Shown here piece after piece: positions 25,163 to 31,937 of a DNA stretch of 51,659 nt (positions are counted from its first letter, which is position 1; every line of letters starts with the position of its first letter). Under the pieces are notes generated by a model that saw nothing but the letters and a program-made list of their open reading frames with translations, had not been told where the DNA came from and ran no database searches. This stretch comes from JBDTDV01 sp039922875 (GTDB taxonomy: Bacteria; Actinomycetota; Actinomycetes; Actinomycetales; Microbacteriaceae), in contig JBDTDV010000020.1 in the NCBI GenBank assembly GCA_039922875.1, positions 1 to 51,659 of the forward strand, read 5' to 3'. Position numbers and translations under genes: made by a program.

Positions 25163-26694
25163 GCGTCGTCATCAAGTTCTTTCCCGACATGTACGTGGAC
25201 TCGGTCGTCCAGCTGAGTGGGATGCGCGCGATGCGCGAGGTCGAAGGGGTGAGCTGGGCCAGTGCCGCGATGGCGACCCCGGCGAACCTGGAGACCCTTC
25301 AGGAGCAGGGCGTCGATGCGGCAGAGGTCGCGGGAAAGGGTGCAAACGACTTCTTTCTGGTCGTCATCGCCCCCGACGACGACACCGCCCAGGCGGCACT
25401 GGACGCGGGCCACTCGGCGGTCTTCTCGTCCTCTGAACCAGCCGGCCACGTTACCGAAACACCTATTCGATCGTTGCGAGATGCGCTGGATCGACAGCCC
25501 GACTCCAATGTCGCGGTGATCTCGGTCCCGGGCGAGTACGCTACCCTCGCCGCATACCAGGCGCTGAACCGTGGCCTGCACGTCCTGCTCTTCAGCGACA
25601 ACGTACCTCTTGATAAGGAGATTGAACTTAAGGAGTTCGCCCGGTCGAAGGGGTTGCTGGTTATGGGACCCGGTGCCGGCACCGCGCTTCTGGGCGGTGT
25701 GGCCTTGGGCTTCGCGAATGCGGTGAGCCCTGGGAAAGTGGGCGTGGTCGCAGCTGCCGGGACTGGCGCTCAAGAGGTAATGTCCTTGCTGGAGCGGTGG
25801 GGTGTCGGGGTGCGCGTGGTCGTCGGTCTCGGCGGACGGGACTTGCACGAGGAAGTCGGCGGCATGATGGCTGTATCGGCCATCGCCGCGCTGCGGGAGG
25901 ACCCGGAGGTTGAGGTGATCCTATTCGTCTCAAAACCGCCGGCAGAGAGCGTCGCCGCAGCGGTGCTGTCAACCACCGGCGACACCCCCATCGTGGCGAC
26001 CCTGATCGGACTGCCGTCGTCATTCGAGGCACCAGAGGGTGTTGTGATGGCGGACACTCTGGAGTCCGGGGTGGTGGCGACGATGGGTATCCTTGGCCGC
26101 CACGCTCCAGACACCACGGTCACACTGGGTCCCTCCATTGAGGAGGCCGTTAACCGGCTTGCTCCGGGACGAACGCTGGTGCGCGGCCTTTTCTCCGGCG
26201 GAACGCTGTGTTACGAATCTCAGGTCCTGCTCGAGCGGGTACTCGGCGAGGTGCGCTCGAACGTCCCGATCAATCCGGACTGGGGATTACCCGCACCCGA
26301 AGGAAGCCACCAGTGTCTTGACCTCGGCGAGGAGGAGTACACCAAGGGCAGGCCCCACCCCATGATCGATCCGGAAGCACGCGTTGCGCTCGTGCGTGAG
26401 CATGCGCAAGATCCTCAGGTGGCGGCTATCATTCTCGATGTTGTGCTTGGCTACGGCGCCAACGCTGATCCGGCCGGCGTCTTCGCGCCGGTCTGCCGGG
26501 AGGTCATGGCGGACGGCGGCCCCCAAGTCATCGCCTACGTGCTCGGCACCGATCACGACCCTCAGGGCTTTGCCGAGCAGCGGCGACAACTTGCTGAGGC
26601 CGGCTGCATCGTCACCGAGACCGCCGCTCGGGCATCTCTGGTCGCCGCGGCCATCGCGCTGCGGGACGCCGAGATCCAAAAGCAGGCGCTATGA
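25159..26694 (+). CDS. FdrA-like acyl-CoA-synthetase-fold protein, AllF-like carbamoyltransferase subunit
   Basis: 511 residues related to FdrA (AllF), which shares the succinyl-CoA synthetase alpha-subunit fold. Features: VMGPGAGTALLGGVALGFAN near 173, VVVGLGGRDLHEEVGG near 220, RGLFSGGTLCYESQVLLE near 342, and GRPHPMIDPEARV near 395. In E. coli AllF acts with AllG and AllH as oxamate carbamoyltransferase. It overlaps carbamate kinase upstream and the glycosyltransferase downstream (ATGA at both ends), so carbamoyl catabolism and a Nit1C gene share one transcript. E. coli FdrA is about 40 residues longer. Confidence 0.88.
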   Translation: MSVVIKFFPDMYVDSVVQLSGMRAMREVEGVSWASAAMATPANLETLQEQGVDAAEVAGKGANDFFLVVIAPDDDTAQAALDAGHSAVFSSSEPAGHVTETPIRSLRDALDRQPDSNVAVISVPGEYATLAAYQALNRGLHVLLFSDNVPLDKEIELKEFARSKGLLVMGPGAGTALLGGVALGFANAVSPGKVGVVAAAGTGAQEVMSLLERWGVGVRVVVGLGGRDLHEEVGGMMAVSAIAALREDPEVEVILFVSKPPAESVAAAVLSTTGDTPIVATLIGLPSSFEAPEGVVMADTLESGVVATMGILGRHAPDTTVTLGPSIEEAVNRLAPGRTLVRGLFSGGTLCYESQVLLERVLGEVRSNVPINPDWGLPAPEGSHQCLDLGEEEYTKGRPHPMIDPEARVALVREHAQDPQVAAIILDVVLGYGANADPAGVFAPVCREVMADGGPQVIAYVLGTDHDPQGFAEQRRQLAEAGCIVTETAARASLVAAAIALRDAEIQKQAL

Positions 26695-27863
26695 CCGGCG
26701 CGCCGGCCGGTGCAACCGAGTCCCGCGTGGCACTGGTCAGCTACTCGACCAAGCCTCGTGGGGGCGTGGTTCACACGATCTCCCTGGCCGAGGCAATGGT
26801 CAAGGAGGGCATGCCCGTTCGGGTGGTCTCGCTGGGGGACCAGACGCACGGCTTCTTTCGTCCGGTGGACGCGCCGTACCAGCTCATCACCGCTCCAAGC
26901 CATCGGGACACCCTGGAGGAACGGGTCTTTGCCTCCATCGATGCCCTGGAACGGGGGCTGACTGAACTCGCGTCCGACGTTGACATTTTTCACACCCAGG
27001 ATTGCATCTCCGCGCGGGCTGCTGCCCGAGTGCGCAACGCCGGCGCCGACGTCCGCGTCTTCCGAACCGTGCACCACGTCGACGACTTCACGACCGAGGT
27101 CTTGGTGAACTGCCAGCGCCAAGCGATCTTGGAGCCCGACCGGCTCATCGTGGTGAGTGAGGACTGGCACCGCCGCCTGGCCGACGAGTACGGCATGGAC
27201 AGCGTGGTGATCCATAACGGTGTGGATTCGGGCCGCTTTCCCCCCATCGCCCAGGAGCGCAGTGCCGCCCTTCGTCAGGAGTACGGCCTCGCCGGGCGGT
27301 TCGTTTTCCTTGCCGTGGGCGGGATCGAACCCCGTAAGGGCAGCACCTTCCTGTTGCAGGCAATGGGACGGCTGAAGCGGGACAATGCACAGCCTCCCGC
27401 ACTCGTGGTGGTGGGTGGCCATTCCTTCCAGGATTACCAGGCTTACCGGAAAGAGGCGCTTGACCAACTTCCTGCGCTTGGACTGGAACTCGACCGCGAC
27501 GTCATCCTCGCCGGGACGGTCGACGGTAAGCGACTGCATGAGTGGTATCGGACCGCTGACGCGTTAGCGTTTCCGTCCGTGAAGGAAGGCTGGGGATTGG
27601 CGGTCTTGGAAGCGATGTCGGCCGACCTGCCGGTGGTGGCCAGCGACATCCCGGTATTCCGAGAGTACCTTCAGCACCGCAAAACGGCCCTGCTCACCAA
27701 AGTGGGAGATCCGCAATCTCTTGCCGCTGGGATGCAAGACATGATGGCCGACGCCGCACTGCGGTCGTCACTGATCGCGGCGGGGCGTGAACTGCTGCCC
27801 TCCTATACCTGGAAGCGGGCCGCCGACCAGCACCGCAAAATCTATGCCGATCCCGTGCGCTAG
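26691..27863 (+). CDS. GT4-type glycosyltransferase, MSMEG_0565 family (Nit1C component)
   Basis: A 390-residue GT-B-fold glycosyltransferase. The N-terminal SYSTKPRGGVVHTISLAEA and FHTQDCISARAAA stretches match the MSMEG_0565 family found in Nit1C clusters. The C-terminal half has the GT4 donor site: VGGIEPRKGSTFLLQA, then FPSVKEGWGLAVLEAMSADLP with the conserved E-X7-E. No signal peptide. Donor and acceptor are unknown. It is the last gene of a three-gene coupled run with carbamate kinase and fdrA, the clearest physical link between the Nit1C set and the carbamoyl genes. Confidence 0.87.
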   Translation: MTGAPAGATESRVALVSYSTKPRGGVVHTISLAEAMVKEGMPVRVVSLGDQTHGFFRPVDAPYQLITAPSHRDTLEERVFASIDALERGLTELASDVDIFHTQDCISARAAARVRNAGADVRVFRTVHHVDDFTTEVLVNCQRQAILEPDRLIVVSEDWHRRLADEYGMDSVVIHNGVDSGRFPPIAQERSAALRQEYGLAGRFVFLAVGGIEPRKGSTFLLQAMGRLKRDNAQPPALVVVGGHSFQDYQAYRKEALDQLPALGLELDRDVILAGTVDGKRLHEWYRTADALAFPSVKEGWGLAVLEAMSADLPVVASDIPVFREYLQHRKTALLTKVGDPQSLAAGMQDMMADAALRSSLIAAGRELLPSYTWKRAADQHRKIYADPVR

Positions 27864-27944
27864 GTGGCCAGGGTAGAGTTGCCGTGTACCGCTTGTCTGA
27901 CCACATTGTCTGTCTGGCCCGGTCGGCTGTCAGACCATTGAGTC

Positions 27945-28005
27945 TCTCTGGCAATTCAGCCTCTCTGGCAATTCAGCCTGTCTGGCAATTCAGCCTGTCT
28001 GGGGG
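27945..28005 (+). repeat. 17-bp tandem repeat upstream of the XRE-cupin regulator
   Basis: Three head-to-tail units of TCTCTGGCAATTCAGCC (27945-27961, 27962-27978, and 27979-27995 with TG for TC at the start), then a partial fourth unit TGTCTGGGGG. Just upstream, GTCTGACC (about 27895) and GTCAGACC (about 27929) form an inverted pair. The array ends 27 bp before the regulator start, so it could hold operator sites for autoregulation, or reflect slippage. Confidence 0.75.
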
Positions 28006-28031
28006 CGAGCATCGTGACGCGAGGAATGGCG

Positions 28032-28676
28032 ATGATAGAGAGCACCATGGAGAGGCCTCGGATGGCCGAGACTAAGAAAAAATCAGCATCGACCGCACGC
28101 GCCGTGGAACAGGTCGAAGGCATCGTGACATCCATCGGACCGAAACTTCATCGGCTCCGGCAGGAACAGCGACTATCGCTACAGCAGCTCGCGGTGAAGG
28201 CCAATGTCGCTGCGGCCACTATTCATAAGATCGAACACAATGGCATGGTCCCCACGATCACGACGCTGTTGAAGATCGCGGCGGCCTTGGAACAGTCGGT
28301 AAACTGCTTTCTTGAGGATGAGGGCAGCCTCCCGGAGCGGGTCCGACTGACGGTCTCCGACGAGCGCCCCGCCATCTTCACTCCGCATCGAGGACTAGCC
28401 CTTGAAGGGCTCTCCGGGCACTACGCCAACTTTCGCAGTGCGGCGGCTGTGGCCATCGTGGCACCCGGCGCCAATAGTGGGAGCAAGCCGCTCTCGCATC
28501 CGGGCGAGGAACTTGTCTTCGTCACCGAGGGTGCGCTCGTCTTCGAGATCGAGGGCACAACCTACTCGGTGGGGCAGGGCGACGCGGTGCACTTCGTCGG
28601 CGACCAACAACATCGCTGGGCCAACAAGACGAAAATGCCGGCCCGTGCCATCTGGTTTGTCAACCGAGACCGCTAG
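28032..28676 (+). CDS. XRE-family transcriptional regulator with C-terminal cupin
   Basis: A 214-residue protein. An XRE helix-turn-helix lies at about residues 36-90 (LRQEQRLSLQQLAVKANVA then TIHKIEHNGMVPTITTLLKIA). A cupin ligand-sensing domain is at about 130-205, including HPGEELVFVTEGALVF and a GDAVHFVGDQQHRWAN end. This architecture is common in regulators of amino acid, polyamine and nitrogen catabolism. ATG 28032 lies 6 bp after GAGGA; GTG 28014 and ATG 28026 are less well placed. It is the only regulator in the cluster and sits between the carbamoyl run and the FAD-oxidoreductase run, so it probably controls the cluster. Confidence 0.88.
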   Translation: MIESTMERPRMAETKKKSASTARAVEQVEGIVTSIGPKLHRLRQEQRLSLQQLAVKANVAAATIHKIEHNGMVPTITTLLKIAAALEQSVNCFLEDEGSLPERVRLTVSDERPAIFTPHRGLALEGLSGHYANFRSAAAVAIVAPGANSGSKPLSHPGEELVFVTEGALVFEIEGTTYSVGQGDAVHFVGDQQHRWANKTKMPARAIWFVNRDR

Positions 28677-28697
28677 AGCTTATCGGCGATTTAGCCT

Positions 28698-28707
28698 ATA
28701 GTGAATG
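28698..28707 (+). promoter_or_regulatory. Possible promoter/operator motif ATAGTGAATG before the FAD-oxidoreductase operon
   Basis: A TATAGT hexamer at 28697-28702 resembles a -10 box, in the 150-bp gap before the flavoprotein operon. No good -35 is seen. The 10-mer ATAGTGAATG recurs exactly on the minus strand at 24104-24113 at the start of the hypothetical gene, and a related form (ACAGTGAAGG, minus strand) lies near 32768-32777 before the amidohydrolase. A shared site for the XRE-cupin regulator is possible but unproven. Confidence 0.3.
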
Positions 28708-28826
28708 GTAAGGATCAGATAGTGGGTAGCCACGATTGAACGGTGCTGACGATCTGCTGGCCCGGTGTCTTCCAGAAATCGTGTGCGTTCCCCAGGCCGG
28801 TTGAGACCGGGTCTAAGAGAGGGTGA

Positions 28827-30167
28827 ATGATGGCCGGTACGGTAGTAGTGATCGGTGGAAGTGCAGCGGGCATGGGTGCCGCTGGCGCGGCGAAGCAGGC
28901 CGATCCGGATGCGCGGATCGTCGTCTTCACCGAACTCCAGGACGTGGCGTACAGCCCGTGCGGAATCCCATACGTGCATGGTAAGGAGATCGACTCCTTC
29001 GACCGGCTGATTCTGCAGGGCAAACAGTTTTACGCGGATCGAGGCTTCGAGATCCACTACGAAACCGTCGTGAGCCGGATCAATCTGGCCGAACAGACCG
29101 TAGAGGTTCCTGGGCAACCATCGGTGCATTTCGATCGGCTGGTGTTGTGCACCGGATTCCAGTACGAGCGACCCACGGTCCCTGGCTCTGACCTCGAGGG
29201 TCTGTACTACGTGCGGGATATCCGGGACGCTGAGCGGTGGGACAAAGTTTTTGACACGGTTCAGCATGCCGTCGTCGCCGGTGCCGAACCAGTTGGCGTG
29301 GAGATGGCGACCGCGTTGGCGCGTCGAGGAATTGAAACGCATCTGGTCGATCCTCTTCCGTGGGCGATGGCTGAGATCGCCGACCCGGACATCATGGCCC
29401 CGGTGGAGGAATCCTGGAAGGAATTGGGCCTGCACATTCACCTGAACACCCAGGTGAAGAAGTTCTTGGGCACCCAGCGGGTCCGCGCGGTGAAGACCTC
29501 CGGCGGCGACATTCCCGCAGACGTGGTCGTGGTCGGGACGAAGAAGCTGCCGAACGTCTCGTTGGCCGCGGAGGCCGGGATCAAGATCGGCTCCACCGGC
29601 GGGATCATCGTGGACGAGCACATGCGGACATCGGCGAAAAATGTTTTCGCCGCAGGAGACTGTGTCGAGGTGCCACAAGGGACGACAAAAGTCCCGGTCC
29701 AGGGACTGTCTGGCAGCCACGCCTATGCGCAGGGCAAGGTCGCCGGCAGTGGGGCCGGAGGAGTGTTGCGCTCCTATTCGTCGGTCTTCGTGCCGTGGGG
29801 TCTGGTGGCCGGGAACTGGATGATCGGCGGTGTCTCCTTCGGTGAGACGCTGGCCGGCGCGCTGGGAATGCCATTCGTCTTGGGTGTTGCGGAGGGGATC
29901 TCCAGGGCCAGGTATTATCCGGACTTCAAGAAGATCCGGGTCAAACTGCTCGCCGAACCGGGCACGCTCAAGCTGATCGGCGCCCAGCTGGTGGGGGGCG
30001 AGGGAATCAAGGAGCGGTGTGACTTCCTGGCTATGGCCGCCCGGCAGGGGCTGACTCTGCACGATATCGCCTGGATGGAGAACGTCTACTCGCCCGCAAT
30101 GGGCGCGCTGAACGAGCCGATGGCATTGGCCGCGCAGAATGGTCTTGCCGCTGCGAGGAAATCATGA
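28827..30167 (+). CDS. FAD/NAD(P)-dependent disulfide reductase-like protein (single-cysteine, CoA-disulfide-reductase type)
   Basis: 446 residues of the pyridine nucleotide-disulfide oxidoreductase family. It has an FAD motif VVIGGSAAGMGAAG, an NAD domain VVAGAEPVGVEMATALARRG near 150, the FAD-closing AGDCVEVP near 272, and a C-terminal dimerisation domain. The only redox-type cysteine near the flavin is Cys45 in YSPCGIPY, as in CoA-disulfide reductases and NADH oxidases, so it is neither a CXXXXC enzyme nor 2-ketopropyl-CoM carboxylase. The substrate might be a CoM or mixed disulfide (inference). AAGAGAGGGTGA precedes the ATG. It heads a three-gene operon ending at a strong terminator. Confidence 0.88.
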   Translation: MMAGTVVVIGGSAAGMGAAGAAKQADPDARIVVFTELQDVAYSPCGIPYVHGKEIDSFDRLILQGKQFYADRGFEIHYETVVSRINLAEQTVEVPGQPSVHFDRLVLCTGFQYERPTVPGSDLEGLYYVRDIRDAERWDKVFDTVQHAVVAGAEPVGVEMATALARRGIETHLVDPLPWAMAEIADPDIMAPVEESWKELGLHIHLNTQVKKFLGTQRVRAVKTSGGDIPADVVVVGTKKLPNVSLAAEAGIKIGSTGGIIVDEHMRTSAKNVFAAGDCVEVPQGTTKVPVQGLSGSHAYAQGKVAGSGAGGVLRSYSSVFVPWGLVAGNWMIGGVSFGETLAGALGMPFVLGVAEGISRARYYPDFKKIRVKLLAEPGTLKLIGAQLVGGEGIKERCDFLAMAARQGLTLHDIAWMENVYSPAMGALNEPMALAAQNGLAAARKS

Positions 30168-30400
30168 CCTCCTTCTTTGAAGTGGTTCGGATGAAGTCGC
30201 AGAAGTACCTTCTTGAGGCTGTTCAGACCGATTTGGCGAAGCAGTACCTCGGCAGAAGGGGCCCAGTCGGCCCGCGTACACCGCAGGTGTTGTTCTGGAA
30301 GTACCTGTTCGTTCCGATCTACCGGCGCCTGCCGTGGAAGCTGAAGCACGCGATTATCCGTGCCATGCCTGGCAGCCACCGTCGCAAATGGAGCTCGTGA
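30164..30400 (+). CDS. Small basic protein of unknown function
   Basis: A 78-residue, strongly basic protein (many Arg and Lys) with an aromatic-rich centre (FWKYLFVPIYRRLPWKLK) that may be amphipathic and membrane-associated. I do not recognise it. Its ATG overlaps the stop of the FAD reductase (ATGA), and the Cys-rich gene follows after 7 bp, so it is translated as part of this operon. A partner or membrane tether for the flavoprotein is one possibility; nothing in the sequence proves it. Confidence 0.7.
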   Translation: MTSFFEVVRMKSQKYLLEAVQTDLAKQYLGRRGPVGPRTPQVLFWKYLFVPIYRRLPWKLKHAIIRAMPGSHRRKWSS

Positions 30401-30407
30401 CCTGAGC

Positions 30408-31310
30408 ATGGACTCATCGTTTCGCCCGGCGAACCGGATGCCCGTCCGCTACCGCGAGGTAGCTGTCACCACCGTCGATTTTCCGCTGCAAGAAGACGCG
30501 CTGGTCACGTTTTTCACCGGACGTGAGGTGTATCGGCGCACCGGATTCATTGTCGTGCACCGCGCCGAGAGCGCTGAGGTCGCCCTCCTCGAGGTCAGTA
30601 AGGGGTCAGAGGAGCCGCTCTTCTCGCCGGTCACCAGCGTCCGTCTGCTGGCCGGACCGGACGAAGCTGTCTATATCCACTGTCCCGAAGTCGACCTGGG
30701 TGTTCCCAGCCAGGTATGCCGGGCGGCGATGGAGCAGGCGCCGGGCGTGCGCTGTGTGATTATCCAGGGTCGTTATGAACACGTCAATTTCATCCTGGAT
30801 CCTGCGCCGATTCGCGTTCGGCTGGCCGAGGTCGCTCCGCCCTACCCGGCGAAGCTTCTCGATCAGGCTCGCCGGGTGCTCGAAGTCGCCGAGGACCTGC
30901 CTCCGATCGTGCTCGTGCCGGAGATCTTCGACCTGGTGGAGATGGCCGCCACCCACCCGGCCGAACGGTACCTGTATCCGTGTCGCGGATCTGGAATCGC
31001 GCCAGCCGGTGCCGAGGTGTCTTACCTGGATGAGCGCCCACCCCGCCAGGACTGGGTGCTGATCGGCTGTGAGCGATCGCGTCAGATCCACCAGCACTTC
31101 TACGGCGACGAACCACCGAACGTCGAGATGTGCCCCAGGGAGATCGTGGTCGAGGATGGGGAACCCATCTTGACCAAATGCTGTGGCCTCGAGGAAGGCG
31201 TCCTGCAGGACGGTACCAAGACGGTCGTGCCGTGGGGGGCGAGCCTGGACGAGGTACACGCAGGCCTGCGCGAACTGGTATCCCACTACACCAATACATC
31301 AGTGGGCTGA
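30408..31310 (+). CDS. Cysteine-rich protein of unknown function
   Basis: A 300-residue soluble protein that I do not recognise. It has eight cysteines: 92, 104, 116, 192, 221, 242, 258 and 259, in contexts HCPEV, PCRGSG, GCERSRQIHQHFYG, MCPRE and KCCGLEEG. The grouping in the C-terminal half, with nearby His, suggests a metal or Fe-S site, or thiol chemistry. No signal peptide or membrane segment. ATG 30408 is 7 bp after the previous stop with only a weak ribosome site; ATG 30438 is an alternative. It is the last gene of the flavoprotein operon and could be the flavoprotein's redox partner (inference). Confidence 0.68.
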   Translation: MDSSFRPANRMPVRYREVAVTTVDFPLQEDALVTFFTGREVYRRTGFIVVHRAESAEVALLEVSKGSEEPLFSPVTSVRLLAGPDEAVYIHCPEVDLGVPSQVCRAAMEQAPGVRCVIIQGRYEHVNFILDPAPIRVRLAEVAPPYPAKLLDQARRVLEVAEDLPPIVLVPEIFDLVEMAATHPAERYLYPCRGSGIAPAGAEVSYLDERPPRQDWVLIGCERSRQIHQHFYGDEPPNVEMCPREIVVEDGEPILTKCCGLEEGVLQDGTKTVVPWGASLDEVHAGLRELVSHYTNTSVG

Positions 31311-31313
31311 TGC

Positions 31314-31350
31314 GTGAGGGCCGGTCCAGCGACGCTGGACCGGCCCTCAC
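31314..31350. terminator. Strong bidirectional hairpin between convergent genes
   Basis: A perfect 17-bp stem, GTGAGGGCCGGTCCAGC pairing with its complement across a GAC loop, in the 59-bp gap between the Cys-rich gene and the convergent MSMEG_0572-like gene. No long T-tract follows on either strand. The stem is strong enough to stop transcription from both sides. Confidence 0.8.
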
Positions 31351-31369
31351 GAACCTGAGTTGAACTGGA

Positions 31370-31855
31370 CTACATGGTCCAGGTGTTCAAGGTCAAGGCG
31401 CGGTCTTTCCAGGCTGTGATAGCCGCGTCAAGAACGTCCTTGGGGTTGATCGGCTTCACACCCTCCATCATGTCGATCTCGCGCATCCCGTAGAGGGCTG
31501 CGGCGGAGAACCGGCATGCGTAAGCGTGGCCGCCTTCGTCCATGAAGCGCTGCAACAGGTTGTTGTAGTTCATGTTGCCCGGGAAGCCTTCGTCGCCAAC
31601 CTTGGGGAACCCTCGGGTTGCGGCCGCGGCCAGTGACCCCGGGCCGAACATCACGAAGTGTGTCTCGAACCCCTTGCGCAGGATCCGAGTCGCCGTCAAC
31701 AGGTTCACCAAAGATGCTGAACTCTCAAACGGCACGCAGTGGTAGAAGACAAACGCCTTCTGCCCTGGCTCCGCCTGATGATCCGGGAAGACCTTGTCCT
31801 CATAGTCGACGATCGCATCGCCTTTTTTGACTCGTTCACCGACAAATTCAGCCAT
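31370..31855 (-). CDS. MSMEG_0572/Sll0783-family nitrogen-starvation protein (Nit1C component)
   Basis: A 161-residue protein with a DsrE-like fold. It matches the MSMEG_0572/Sll0783 family: EPGQKAFVFYHCVPFE, then LVNLLTATRILRKGFET, TRGFPKVGDEGFPGNMNYNN, and the C-terminal LTLNTWTM. Synechocystis Sll0783 is strongly induced by nitrogen starvation and affects polyhydroxybutyrate levels; its biochemistry is unknown. Cys40 and Cys114 could be functional. AAAGGAG lies 6 bp before the ATG. It is usually the first gene of Nit1C; here it is separated from the radical SAM gene by about 8 kb. Confidence 0.85.
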   Translation of the reverse strand: MAEFVGERVKKGDAIVDYEDKVFPDHQAEPGQKAFVFYHCVPFESSASLVNLLTATRILRKGFETHFVMFGPGSLAAAATRGFPKVGDEGFPGNMNYNNLLQRFMDEGGHAYACRFSAAALYGMREIDMMEGVKPINPKDVLDAAITAWKDRALTLNTWTM

Positions 31856-31937
31856 CGGTTGCTCCTTTCGTTGATGTTACGCGCATACTGTTTCGTTCTG
31901 ACCCTGAGATCCTCTTCGACTCAGGCTGGGTAGGACG

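Noticed and set aside
27945..28005. CRISPR array
   Set aside because: The 17-bp units are directly adjacent with no spacers, and no cas genes are present.
28827..30167. 2-Ketopropyl-CoM oxidoreductase/carboxylase (2-KPCC)
   Set aside because: 2-KPCC has two redox cysteines four residues apart near the flavin; this protein has a single Cys (YSPCGIPY). The CoM context made the idea worth checking.
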